Assembly: GCA_039030555.1 (NCBI GenBank)
Contig: JBCCDY010000001.1
Span: 62,001 to 126,000, forward strand
Direction: 5' to 3'
From: JBCCDY01 sp039030555
Lineage (GTDB): Bacteria > Bacteroidota > Bacteroidia > Cytophagales > Cyclobacteriaceae
DNA length: 64,000 nucleotides
The notes beneath the pieces are model-generated. The model saw only the letters and a program-made list of their open reading frames with translations, ran no database searches and was not told where the DNA came from. Both the position numbers and the translations under genes were made by a program. Positions 17,754 to 26,184 of the stretch are shown here, in pieces. Numbering within the stretch: the stretch's first letter is position 1; each line of letters begins with the position of its first letter.

Positions 17754-19070
17754 ATGAAAATAATGAAATTCGGAGGGACTTCCGTAGGGAGTCCTGAAAG
17801 AATGAAAAATGTTGCTTCACTAATCACTGCAGACGAAGAACAGAAAATTGTAGTCCTATCAGCTGTTTCAGGAACAACAAATAAGCTCGTTGAAATTGGT
17901 GAGCTTTGGAAGAATGATGACGATCGGTTATCCGCTCGTATTCTTGACCTAAAAAAGTCATACTGGGTTTTTTGTGATGAGCTCTATTCCAATGATACTC
18001 AGAAGAAATTAGCTCGAATGTACACTGATGATGCGTTTGATAGAATATCAGAAATCGTAGGTTATAGGTTTTCTGAACAGGGAGTAAATGAGATTCTGAG
18101 TAAAGGTGAGCTCCTTTCTACACATTTGTTCCACTATTATTTGAATGAAAGATCTATTGAAAATGATCTTTTGAATGCTCTTAAGATTGTCCATATCGAT
18201 GACCATCATGAACCTGATTACGGAAAAACTCAAGCTTGTCTTGAAAAATCTTTAAAAGGTCAAATATCAAATATTCAAATTATTCAGGGGTACATCTGTT
18301 CCGATGCTGAAGGTAAAATTAGTAACCTACACCGGGGAGGAAGTGATTACACCGCTTCACTTTTAGGCTCTGTACTTAAAGCCTCGGAAGTTCAGATATG
18401 GACAGACATAGATGGCATGCATAATAATGATCCGCGTTTCGTAGGTCATACAGAGCCTGTTGCACAGCTTTCCTTCGATGAAGCTGCCGAGTTAGCCTAT
18501 TTCGGGGCCAAAATTTTACATCCGGCGTCGATATGGCCTGCACAAAAAAACCACGTTCCTGTTCGCTTATTGAATACCATGGATCCTTCGGCAAAAGGGA
18601 CAATCATAAATGATGACTTTAGAGAAGGTGGAGTAAAATCCATAGCGGCGAAAGATAATATTACTGCTATCAAAATTAAATCCGGGCGGATGCTTTTGGC
18701 CTATGGTTTTTTAAGAAAAGTATTTGAGATCTTCGAAAAGTATGAAACAGCTGTGGATATGATCACTACTTCTGAAGTGGCTGTATCTCTGACTATCGAC
18801 GAAACCAAAAATCTAGAAAAAATTGAAGAGGAACTTCTTCGACTTGGTACCGTGCATATCGATTCCAATCAAACCATAGTTTGTATTGTGGGTGATATGG
18901 TTGCTGAAAAAAGAGGCATCGTTGATACTGTTTTTAGCTCTTTGAGCGATATTCCTTTAAGAATGATATCTTACGGAGGAAGTAAACATAATATTTCTAT
19001 TCTGATTGACTCACAATACAAAAGAAGCGCTCTGCAAAAATTAAATAAGGGTCTCTTTGATATGGATTGA
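17754..19070 (+). CDS. lysC: Aspartate kinase, monofunctional
   Basis: First step from aspartate to lysine, threonine and methionine. The N-terminal kinase domain carries KFGGTSVGSPERM, the loop GGSDYTASLLG and the substrate motif WTDIDGMHNNDPR. Two ACT regulatory domains follow (about residues 300-438), so feedback control by lysine and/or threonine is likely. The length of 438 fits monofunctional class III aspartokinases (LysC/Lyc-like) and there is no homoserine dehydrogenase fusion. It starts 26 bases after ribH. A HepT/MntA toxin-antitoxin pair begins 85 bases downstream. Confidence 0.94.
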   Translation: MKIMKFGGTSVGSPERMKNVASLITADEEQKIVVLSAVSGTTNKLVEIGELWKNDDDRLSARILDLKKSYWVFCDELYSNDTQKKLARMYTDDAFDRISEIVGYRFSEQGVNEILSKGELLSTHLFHYYLNERSIENDLLNALKIVHIDDHHEPDYGKTQACLEKSLKGQISNIQIIQGYICSDAEGKISNLHRGGSDYTASLLGSVLKASEVQIWTDIDGMHNNDPRFVGHTEPVAQLSFDEAAELAYFGAKILHPASIWPAQKNHVPVRLLNTMDPSAKGTIINDDFREGGVKSIAAKDNITAIKIKSGRMLLAYGFLRKVFEIFEKYETAVDMITTSEVAVSLTIDETKNLEKIEEELLRLGTVHIDSNQTIVCIVGDMVAEKRGIVDTVFSSLSDIPLRMISYGGSKHNISILIDSQYKRSALQKLNKGLFDMD

Positions 19071-19155
19071 ATTTCATACCCAAAAGATTTCTACCTCTAT
19101 TTTTGGGGAGGCCTCATTATTAAGATCATCCGAAGAAAAGTTCTAATTTTAGAAT

Positions 19156-19458
19156 ATGAAAATTGATAATAAAAATATCAATACCATTAAGAGACTTAGT
19201 AAAAAATATAAGGTAAAAACACTTTCTGCGTTTGGCTCTATAGTTAAAGGCGACCTAAATTCTGAATCCGATATTGATTTCGTAGTTGATTTCGAAGAGG
19301 ACGACCCTTTTAAATACACAGATCTATATTTTGAATTTAAAGATAAGTTGGAAACTTTACTCAAGCGCAAAATTGACCTAATCGAATTGCGTGGTATCAA
19401 AAATCAATTTTTCAGAAAAGAATTAAAAGAAACCCAGGTTCCTATATATGGACAATAG
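19156..19458 (+). CDS. mntA: MntA-type antitoxin, MNT-domain nucleotidyltransferase
   Basis: Minimal nucleotidyltransferase of 100 residues, the antitoxin of HepT/MntA systems. In the characterised family it transfers AMP groups onto a tyrosine of the toxin to silence it. The catalytic signature GSx10DxD is exact: Gly27-Ser28, Asp39 and Asp41, with a third likely metal ligand Asp74 in KIDLIEL, so the enzyme looks active. It overlaps hepT by 11 bases, which suggests coupled translation. The two genes are visibly more AT-rich than lysC and the flanking acetyltransferase gene, consistent with lateral arrival. The assignment as antitoxin follows from published Shewanella work on the family, not from this sequence alone. 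Confidence 0.88.
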   Translation: MKIDNKNINTIKRLSKKYKVKTLSAFGSIVKGDLNSESDIDFVVDFEEDDPFKYTDLYFEFKDKLETLLKRKIDLIELRGIKNQFFRKELKETQVPIYGQ

Positions 19459-19786
19459 AATCCGTTCATGGCTTGAGGATATAGAACGCTGTATTGATGA
19501 AATTTTTACCTTTTTACCAGAACAAAAAAATTTTATTGAATATCAAAAAGACTTAAAAACAAAGAAAGCTGTAGAACGAAATATTGAGATAATTGGTGAG
19601 GCAGTCAATAGAATTATTAAATCAGGATTTGTTGATTTTGAGATAACAAATGCTCAAAGAATAATTGGAACGAGAAACAGGATCATTCACGAATACGATA
19701 ATATTTCGGATGAAATCATTTGGACAATAATTATGAAAGAACTTCCGAAGCTTAGAACCGAAATATTGAAACTAAAAAATAAATAA
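19448..19786 (+). CDS. hepT: HepT-type HEPN ribonuclease toxin (DUF86)
   Basis: HEPN-fold RNase, the toxin partner of MntA. The 112-residue protein keeps the active-site motif Rx4HxY as Arg76, His81 and Tyr83 in RNRIIHEY; Tyr83 is the expected AMPylation site. The upstream helix with ERNIEIIGEAVNRI is also characteristic of DUF86 proteins. The start lies inside the 3' end of mntA (11-base overlap). The antitoxin comes first, as in many of these pairs. There is no other mobile or defence gene beside it. All catalytic residues are present, so the pair is probably functional. Confidence 0.88.
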   Translation: MDNRIRSWLEDIERCIDEIFTFLPEQKNFIEYQKDLKTKKAVERNIEIIGEAVNRIIKSGFVDFEITNAQRIIGTRNRIIHEYDNISDEIIWTIIMKELPKLRTEILKLKNK

Positions 19787-19857
19787 TAACCTATGCAAAA
19801 GGTAGAATCGATATGCTAGTAGGCTTAAGGTTAATTATTTGTTAAAAAAATTAATAA

Positions 19858-21027
19858 ATGACATTGTCCGAAGTCAAAACTCCTGAAGATGAAAAGGAAT
19901 TCATCCTATTGCCCGTTGAATTGTACGCTAACGAACCACACTATATTCGCCCTTTAGACAAGGACATTCAGAGCATTTTTGACCCAAGTCAAAATGAATA
20001 TTTCAAAGGGGGAGATTGTAAGAGATGGCTGTTAAAAGATCAAAATAAGACTATTGGACGAGTTGCTGCCTTTTTTAATGAAAATCAGGCCACCAAAGGG
20101 AATGATTATCCGGTTGGGGGCGTAGGCTTTTTTGAATGTATAAATGATCAAGAGGCTGCTAACTCATTATTCGAAGTAGCTAAAGAATGGCTCTTCGAAA
20201 AGGGAATGAAAGCTTTTGATGGTCCTGTCAATTTTGGAGAACGAGATAAATGGTGGGGCTGTCTGATCGGTGGTTTCGATTTAGAACCCAACTATTGTAT
20301 GCCCTACAATTTCCCCTATTATCAACAGCTTTTTGAGAACTATGGGTTCAGAGAATATTTCAAGCAGTTTACCTTTGCCAAAAACTTAGATGAGCCACTT
20401 CATCCCATTCTGGCTAAAAAAGCAGAACGTGTATTAAAGGATTCTGAGTACGAGTTCCGACACATCCAGAAGAAGAACTGGAAAAAACACGCTGAAGAGT
20501 TCAGAACCGTTTATAATAAAGCCTGGGCAGGACATTCTGGAGTAGCGGAGATGTCCAAAGAGCAGTCTATTAAAATCATGAAACAGATCTTGCCTATCAT
20601 GGATGAGACTATCATCTGGTTTGGGTATTTGAATGACGAACCCGTCTGCTTTTATGTAAACCTTCCGGAAGTAAATCAGATCTTTAAGCACGTAAACGGT
20701 AAGCTTGACCTTATTGGTAAAATCAAGTTTTTATACCATCAGCTTGTGAAAACAAATCGTAAAGCTTATGGAGTTGTATTTGGTGTAAGCCCCGAACATC
20801 AAGGAAAAGGTCTGGAAGGTGCTTTGATCATGGCTACGGATACCGTAATGCAAGCAGAAAAGAATAGACGATATGATTTGCTGGAGTTCAATTGGATTGG
20901 TGATTTTAATCCCAGGATGATCAAACTTCTAAAATTAGTTGGTTGTTATGAAGGTAAAACCCATGCCACATACCGATACATGATCGACGAAACACTTGAA
21001 TTCAAAAAGCCTGAAATTCTTAAATAA
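19858..21027 (+). CDS. GNAT-like acyltransferase, uncharacterised
   Basis: A 389-residue cytoplasmic protein. Its C-terminal part has a GNAT motif A-like stretch, SPEHQGKGLEGAL (about 313-325), where the QGKG loop would bind acetyl-CoA. The N-terminal half holds conserved aromatic-rich segments (FDGPVNFGERDKWWGCLIGG, YNFPYYQQLFENYGF). Similar long proteins of Bacteroidota are annotated as N-acetyltransferases, but the substrate is not known. It stands 2 bases before pheA, so the two are likely cotranscribed, although I see no metabolic link. Ordinary composition suggests a long-term resident gene, in contrast to the neighbouring toxin-antitoxin pair. Confidence 0.68.
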   Translation: MTLSEVKTPEDEKEFILLPVELYANEPHYIRPLDKDIQSIFDPSQNEYFKGGDCKRWLLKDQNKTIGRVAAFFNENQATKGNDYPVGGVGFFECINDQEAANSLFEVAKEWLFEKGMKAFDGPVNFGERDKWWGCLIGGFDLEPNYCMPYNFPYYQQLFENYGFREYFKQFTFAKNLDEPLHPILAKKAERVLKDSEYEFRHIQKKNWKKHAEEFRTVYNKAWAGHSGVAEMSKEQSIKIMKQILPIMDETIIWFGYLNDEPVCFYVNLPEVNQIFKHVNGKLDLIGKIKFLYHQLVKTNRKAYGVVFGVSPEHQGKGLEGALIMATDTVMQAEKNRRYDLLEFNWIGDFNPRMIKLLKLVGCYEGKTHATYRYMIDETLEFKKPEILK

Positions 21028-21029
21028 GG

Positions 21030-21980
21030 GTGAGTAAAGATCTTTCTCAAATAGAGCAGCAAATTGAATCCCTTTTAAAAAAGCGGCAGCAAATTTTGGG
21101 AAAGGAATTTCCTAAAATAAGCCTCCAAGAACTGGATAAGCTTTTAGGTAAAGGATCTTCTCCAAATAATCGAATTGGCTTTTTAGGGCCAAATGCCAGT
21201 TTTACACATGAGGCTGCGCTCGAGTATTTTGGTAAATCGAATGAATACTTTGCGATAAGCTCTATCAAATCTGTATTTGAATCATTTCACTCAAAAAAGA
21301 TCCGATATGGTATCGTTCCAATAGAAAATAATCAACAGGGAAACGTTCATGAGACTATATTTTGCCTGGCTGAATACGACTGTTTCATTACTGGTGAAGT
21401 CGCTTTACCTATCCATTTTATGCTGGCTAGTCACTCTAAAGATCTTGATCAAATTGAAATAATATACTCAAAAGATATTGCATTTCGGCAATGCAGTAAA
21501 TTTATAAAAGCCAGCTTCCCGGGGAAAAGTATAAAATTAGAACCCGTTGAGTCTACTTCAAAAGCAGTTATCCTGGCAAAAGATGATGATACTTCGGCGG
21601 CCATCTGCTCTTCCATCGCAACAGAACTTTACAATCTTCCAATTCTATTCGAAAACGTGGAAGACGCTACAGATAATTTTACCAGATTTTTAATTATCTC
21701 GCCTGAAAGAAATACTCAGGCACAGGAAGAAAGTAAATCTACTATTCTAGCTAAAATTAAAGACGGGCCCGGAGATTTGGTAAAATTTCTAAATGACTTT
21801 TATGAAGCTGGGATTAACCTGAAAAAAATTGAAAGCCTGCCCGCTAGAAAAGGTAAAAATTTCAAATACTGGTTTTTCATCGATTTTGAAGGAAACGAAA
21901 GCGATGAAAATATTCAAGAGATCTTAGAAAAACATAAGAGTGATCTTAAATTCTTAGGCAGCTATGAGAAGAAGTGCTGA
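21030..21980 (+). CDS. pheA: Prephenate dehydratase
   Basis: Converts prephenate to phenylpyruvate in phenylalanine synthesis. The catalytic domain begins at IGFLGPNASFTHEAA (about residue 49) and contains PIENNQQGNVHET and the active-site TRF motif in DNFTRFLII. A C-terminal ACT domain follows, with the phenylalanine-binding-type ESLPARKGKNFKYWFFIDFEG signature spread over about 275-300, so feedback inhibition by Phe is expected. The first 45 residues are helical but lack chorismate mutase catalytic residues. The start is a GTG at 21030, 2 bases after the preceding gene; no ATG is available before the catalytic domain. Length 316. Confidence 0.92.
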   Translation: MSKDLSQIEQQIESLLKKRQQILGKEFPKISLQELDKLLGKGSSPNNRIGFLGPNASFTHEAALEYFGKSNEYFAISSIKSVFESFHSKKIRYGIVPIENNQQGNVHETIFCLAEYDCFITGEVALPIHFMLASHSKDLDQIEIIYSKDIAFRQCSKFIKASFPGKSIKLEPVESTSKAVILAKDDDTSAAICSSIATELYNLPILFENVEDATDNFTRFLIISPERNTQAQEESKSTILAKIKDGPGDLVKFLNDFYEAGINLKKIESLPARKGKNFKYWFFIDFEGNESDENIQEILEKHKSDLKFLGSYEKKC

Positions 21981-22010
21981 TTAAAAGAATAGTACTTATT
22001 AGAACAACTT

Positions 22011-22460
22011 CTATTTATTCTTTTTCTGACATCTATCGAGGGTCAAATTAGATAAATCCTGTTTAGCACTTCTCTCCGTTACTTCCGTTAGTTCTACCCT
22101 TTGTTGCATAAAACTGGCGTTTATGCCTGATTTTATATAGTACGTATTTCCTGCTTCAACCGGGAATTCAATATTTGTCATTTTCTTTGGCCACAATTGT
22201 AACCCTCCAATTTGTGCTTGGATCTCTAACTCACCAGGCTCCTGTTGATAGATCATAAACTTTTTATTGCTCAGCTTACAAGCTTTATCCCCATCGGTGA
22301 ATATTGCTCCATTTCTTAAAGAAGCATATAAATCAGGAGTTCTATAAATTATAATTGTTGCTAAAGAAGAGTTCTTCTGTGCATCTTCAATTTCAGGCAC
22401 TTGGGCAACAGAGATTGCAGTAAACAGAACAAAAGCAAAAGATAAGATGAAGACTCGCAT
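22011..22460 (-). CDS. Small exported protein, DUF2846-like
   Basis: A 149-residue protein with a clear signal peptide (MRVFILSFAFVLFTAISVAQ). The mature domain is beta-rich, with TIIIYRTPDL near its start and FPVEAGNTYYIKSG in the middle. This pattern (IYR..., a gift of lipid-like GELEI, then GxTYYI) resembles DUF2846-type periplasmic proteins found widely in Proteobacteria and Bacteroidota. The function of that family is not established. It is convergent with pheA and lies 57 bases upstream of the mutS stop codon side, on the same strand as mutS. Confidence 0.65.
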   Translation of the reverse strand: MRVFILSFAFVLFTAISVAQVPEIEDAQKNSSLATIIIYRTPDLYASLRNGAIFTDGDKACKLSNKKFMIYQQEPGELEIQAQIGGLQLWPKKMTNIEFPVEAGNTYYIKSGINASFMQQRVELTEVTERSAKQDLSNLTLDRCQKKNK

Positions 22461-22517
22461 TTATAAGAAATTTAAATTATAACTCATAAACGGTCTTATG
22501 ATCTTAGAAGTTTTGAA

Positions 22518-25142
22518 TTAAAGCTCCTTTTCAGATCTGAATAGAGTCTGAATCTCATTTAATTTCAAGAGTGCCTCCACTGGTGAAATGGTATTAATAT
22601 CCAGATTATCCAGGAGCTTCTTGAATTCTAAAAATCTTGGGTCGGGCTCAAAAAGGTTTAGTTGTACGTTGTTTGCTTGGATGGATTTAAAACTATCTTC
22701 CTCACTCTTTCCCTCCCTGTTTTTTTCCAGTTGCAATAATATTTCATTAGATCGGATAATAACCGGATTAGGCATCCCTGCCATTTGGGCAACATGGATT
22801 CCAAAACTGTGCGCACTCCCGCCTTCTTTAAGCTTTCTCATGAAAAGCACCTTTTTACCAACTTCTTTTACAGAGACATTAAAGTTTTTAACACCTCGCA
22901 TACTGCCCTCAAGTTGGTTCAACTCATGGTAATGGGTTGCAAACAACGTTTTAGGCTTGAACTTCGGGTGGTTATGCAGAAATTCAATAATAGACCAGGC
23001 AATGGAAATACCATCGTAAGTACTGGTTCCCCTTCCTATTTCATCCATTAAAATGAGGCTTCGATCGCTAAGGTTATTTAGGATACTGGCGGTCTCTGTC
23101 ATTTCTACCATAAATGTCGACTCTCCTTTCGAAAGGTTGTCAGAAGCCCCCACACGGGTAAATACCTTATCGATCAAGCCAATTTCTGCACTTTTAGCAG
23201 GAACAAAAGATCCGATTTGAGCCATTAAAGTGATCAATGCCGTCTGCCTCAGTAAAGCTGATTTTCCAGCCATATTTGGCCCTGTAATAATCAGGATCTG
23301 ACTCTCGTCATTATCAAGAAACACATCATTTGGAACATAATTTTCCCCGGCTGGCATCTGCTTTTCGATTACCGGATGCCTCCCTTCTTTTATGTTTAAA
23401 GCTTTATGATCTTCTATTTGAGGTTTGCAATAGTTATTCTCTTGTGCATTGGTAGCAAAAGATAATAGGCAGTCTAGAAAAGCGATGGTTTTGGCATTTA
23501 GCTGAATGGCGTCCAGGAAACTACCAGCCTCAAAAACCAGCTTATCGTAAATCTCTTTTTCAAGAACGGAGAGCCGTCCTTCTGCATGAAGTATTTTCTC
23601 TTCGTATTCTTTTAGCTCTTCTGTGATGTAACGCTCCGCATTGACTAGTGTTTGCTTTCGGATCCACTCAGAAGGAACCTTATCCTTATGTGCATGTGTG
23701 ACTTCCAGATAATACCCGAATACTTTATTGTAAGCAATTTTAAGCGAGCTGATTCCTGTTTTTTCAGATTCTCTTTTTTGTATTTGTAATAAATGGTCTT
23801 TTCCGGAAAAAGCTATCGATCTAAGATCATCTAATTCTTCATCGATCCCATCTTTGATCAAATTTCCCTGGTTAGGATTTAAAGGTGGATCATCTTTAAG
23901 CTCACTTTCTATTTTTTCGGCCAAAGGAGTACAAGCATTAAGCTGAACAGCAACTTTTTTAAGCTGATCAATTCCAGATGATTCCAAAAGGCTTTTAATA
24001 ATCGGAATTTGAATTAATGATTTTTTCAGAAGGATAAGTTCTCTGGGATTTACTCTTCCAACAGCTACTTTAGAAGCCAGGCGTTCCAAATCTCCGATGG
24101 ACGACAAAGCCTGACCCAGTTCGCTTTTTAATTCATCCTTACTGGATAAGGCTTCTACAATTTTGAGGCGTTCTTCAATGGGATTTTTATCCTTAAGCGG
24201 CAAGACCATCCATTTTCTAAGAAGTCGGGCCCCCATCGCAGTGGTTGTTCTATCTAGAATATCAATGAGAGGTATACCACCTGGTTGCGAAGGGTAAAGC
24301 AATTCTAAATTCCTGATCGTAAAACGATCGAGCCAAACATATTTTTCCTCCTCAATTCTGGAAATAGATGAAATATGCTTAACCTCCTTATGCTCCGTAT
24401 CCTCTAGGTACTGTAGAATTGCTCCGGCCGAAATAATTCCTTCGTTGATCCCCTCGATTCCAAACCCCTTTAAGTTCTTGGTTTTGAAATGATTGGTGAG
24501 TTTTTCATAAGCGAAGTCGTACGCAAATACCCAATCCTCCAAGCCAAAGGTTGAAGATTCTATATGGTCAACATCAATTCCGGGAGTTTTGGACCTCTTG
24601 TTATAAAGTACTTCAGTAGGCTGGAAGCCCTGTATAAGCTTCTCAATATATTCTTTTGAGCCTCGAGCACTTAAAAACTCTCCGGTGGAGAGGTCTAAAA
24701 AAGAAATTCCTGTCCAATCGCCGATACAACAAATGGCGGCCAGGTAATTATTCCGTTTTCGGTCAAGAACATTTTCGTTAAACGACAGCCCGGGAGTAAC
24801 CATTTCAGTAACTCCTCTTTTCACGATGCCTTTAACGGATTTAGGGTCTTCCAACTGATCGCAAATCGCTACTCGGTAACCTGCTCTAACCAGTCTTGGT
24901 AAATAAGAATCCAAAGAATGATGAGGAAATCCAGCCAGTTCTATATGACTCGCTGCCCCATTCGCTCTTTTGGTTAAAACAATATCCAGCACATTACTTG
25001 CTGTTACTGCATCCTCACCGAAAGTCTCATAAAAATCTCCCACCCGGAACAGCAATAGAGCACCCGGATATTTACCCTTGATTGCATTATACTGCTTCAT
25101 CAAAGGCGTTTCTTTGGATTCTTTTTTAGATTTAGCAGCCAA
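22518..25142 (-). CDS. mutS: DNA mismatch repair protein MutS
   Basis: Mismatch-recognition ATPase that starts methyl-independent mismatch repair with MutL. All domains are present: the mismatch-binding GDFYETFGEDA near the N-terminus (Phe37 and Glu39 of the F-x-E wedge), connector, lever and clamp regions, then the ATPase with Walker A GPNMAGKSALLRQ near 620, Walker B LILMDEIGRGTSTYDG and the TFATHYHEL switch. The 874 residues fit MutS1 and not MutS2. A promoter with -7 box TAGTTTTG lies about 45 bases upstream. No mutL is in the window. Confidence 0.97.
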   Translation of the reverse strand: MAAKSKKESKETPLMKQYNAIKGKYPGALLLFRVGDFYETFGEDAVTASNVLDIVLTKRANGAASHIELAGFPHHSLDSYLPRLVRAGYRVAICDQLEDPKSVKGIVKRGVTEMVTPGLSFNENVLDRKRNNYLAAICCIGDWTGISFLDLSTGEFLSARGSKEYIEKLIQGFQPTEVLYNKRSKTPGIDVDHIESSTFGLEDWVFAYDFAYEKLTNHFKTKNLKGFGIEGINEGIISAGAILQYLEDTEHKEVKHISSISRIEEEKYVWLDRFTIRNLELLYPSQPGGIPLIDILDRTTTAMGARLLRKWMVLPLKDKNPIEERLKIVEALSSKDELKSELGQALSSIGDLERLASKVAVGRVNPRELILLKKSLIQIPIIKSLLESSGIDQLKKVAVQLNACTPLAEKIESELKDDPPLNPNQGNLIKDGIDEELDDLRSIAFSGKDHLLQIQKRESEKTGISSLKIAYNKVFGYYLEVTHAHKDKVPSEWIRKQTLVNAERYITEELKEYEEKILHAEGRLSVLEKEIYDKLVFEAGSFLDAIQLNAKTIAFLDCLLSFATNAQENNYCKPQIEDHKALNIKEGRHPVIEKQMPAGENYVPNDVFLDNDESQILIITGPNMAGKSALLRQTALITLMAQIGSFVPAKSAEIGLIDKVFTRVGASDNLSKGESTFMVEMTETASILNNLSDRSLILMDEIGRGTSTYDGISIAWSIIEFLHNHPKFKPKTLFATHYHELNQLEGSMRGVKNFNVSVKEVGKKVLFMRKLKEGGSAHSFGIHVAQMAGMPNPVIIRSNEILLQLEKNREGKSEEDSFKSIQANNVQLNLFEPDPRFLEFKKLLDNLDINTISPVEALLKLNEIQTLFRSEKEL

Positions 25143-25186
25143 TTAGATGATTAATTCAATCGTAAATTTTAATTCTTTGGAAGCTA

Positions 25187-25220
25187 CAAAACTAAAAATT
25201 ACAAGGAGTACATGAGGCAA
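25187..25220 (-). promoter_or_regulatory. Promoter of mutS
   Basis: Read on the minus strand, a TTG (25218-25220) and the -7 box TAGTTTTG (25187-25194) are 23 bases apart, close to the Bacteroidota promoter pattern. The leader to the mutS ATG (25142) would be about 40 bases. Confidence 0.45.
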
Positions 25221-25333
25221 TTAAATAAAATATTGCTTCAGCCTCGGATAGCTTATAGCTTTGAGAGGTTTCGAAGATTGAATTTTATTTCAAAATCATT
25301 TCGATAAGACGATAAATAATATATTCTTCTCGT

Positions 25334-25355
25334 GCGATGAGTTTAAACCCATCGC
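25334..25355. repeat. 22-bp near-perfect palindrome (REP-like)
   Basis: GCGATG (25334-25339) pairs with CATCGC (25350-25355), and the centre GTTTAAAC (25341-25348) is itself a perfect palindrome; only the A/C pair at 25340/25349 does not match. It lies in the largest gap of the window (25143-25420), between divergent mutS and the methyltransferase gene. It lacks a T-tract on either strand, so it is not a typical terminator. Its form resembles the REP-like palindromes spread by RAYT transposases, but I see no second copy or transposase in the window. Confidence 0.45.
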
Positions 25356-25420
25356 TATTGATGCGGTCTACGAAATAAAACCTAATCATCATTGAATTTT
25401 ACTTAAACACACTCCCTTAA

Positions 25421-25963
25421 TTGAAAAAGTTAAAAAACGAAGAGCTTAACCGACTGGAAATTGAAGACTTTAAATCATCTGAAAAGACTCCGGTCATTTT
25501 TGTTCTCGACAACATCAGAAGTATGAACAATGTAGGTTCTGTTTTTAGAACAGCAGATGCCTTTAGAATAAATTCTATATTCCTTTGCGGAATTACGGCC
25601 AAACCACCACATCGGGAAATTCACAAAACAGCATTGGGATCAACAGAGTCTGTGGACTGGAAATACTTTGAAAATACATTGGATGCAATTGACCATCTCA
25701 GGCATATAGGCTACCAGACGATCGCTATAGAACAAGCTGATAAAAGCACTTCACTAGAAAACTTTAACCCTAGTACGGAAAAGAGGTACGCATTTATTTT
25801 CGGGAACGAAGTATTTGGCGTAGAAGATGAGGTTTTAACAAAGTGCTCAGATGTGCTGGAAATCCCTCAATTTGGTACTAAGCACTCCTTAAATATCTCG
25901 GTTTCCGTTGGAGTTGTAGCCTGGCATTATATTATGAATACCCTCAGAGTTAAGGAAGCATAA
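25421..25963 (+). CDS. SpoU/TrmH family RNA 2'-O-methyltransferase
   Basis: SPOUT-class methyltransferase that probably modifies a ribose 2'-OH in tRNA or rRNA. The three family motifs are present: NVGSVFRTADAF (motif 1, N and R), FIFGNEVFGV (motif 2) and IPQFGTKHSLNISVSVGVVAWHY (motif 3) spread over the C-terminal knot. The 180-residue length matches stand-alone TrmH-like proteins without an L30e-like N-terminal domain. The start is a TTG at 25421; the first in-frame ATG falls within motif 1, so an ATG start would destroy the domain. Which nucleotide is methylated cannot be told. Confidence 0.87.
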   Translation: MKKLKNEELNRLEIEDFKSSEKTPVIFVLDNIRSMNNVGSVFRTADAFRINSIFLCGITAKPPHREIHKTALGSTESVDWKYFENTLDAIDHLRHIGYQTIAIEQADKSTSLENFNPSTEKRYAFIFGNEVFGVEDEVLTKCSDVLEIPQFGTKHSLNISVSVGVVAWHYIMNTLRVKEA

Positions 25964-26147
25964 AAAAGGGACAATTAAGCCCCTTTATGCATTTCATACA
26001 CCAATAATTTTTTCGGATGATCAAAAGTAGAATGGAAACATCACAATCACAAGAAAAATATGAATTATATTATAAAAAATATGAATTTTTAAAGTTTGTA
26101 GATATTATAAGTATGCTTAGGGTTTCACTTTTATCGTCCCTATTCTT

Positions 26148-26155
26148 TAAATTTG
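26148..26155 (+). promoter_or_regulatory. Promoter -7 element of fumC
   Basis: The box TAAATTTG matches TAnnTTTG and lies 29 bases ahead of the fumC ATG. The -33 region has only TTTC at about 26123-26126, so the upstream element is imperfect. It lies inside a possible 46-codon reading frame (26032-26172). Confidence 0.4.
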
Positions 26156-26184
26156 ATTCAAACGTAATATAAGAGGATAACCCT

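Noticed and set aside
19080..19108. Inverted repeat CCCAAAA/TTTTGGG between lysC and mntA as a mobile-element end or terminator
   Set aside because: The arms are short (7 bases), there is no T-tract after them, no matching repeat on the other side of the toxin-antitoxin pair, and no target duplication that I can see.
21030..21170. Chorismate mutase domain at the N-terminus of PheA
   Set aside because: The first 45 residues are helical and start with a CM-like pattern (IEQQIESLLKKRQQI), but the stretch is only half the length of a CM domain and lacks its catalytic Arg/Lys/Glu set.
25965..25986. Hairpin AAAGGG/CCCTTT after the TrmH-like gene as terminator
   Set aside because: The stem has only six pairs and the following bases (ATGCATTTCAT) do not form a T-tract; support is too weak.
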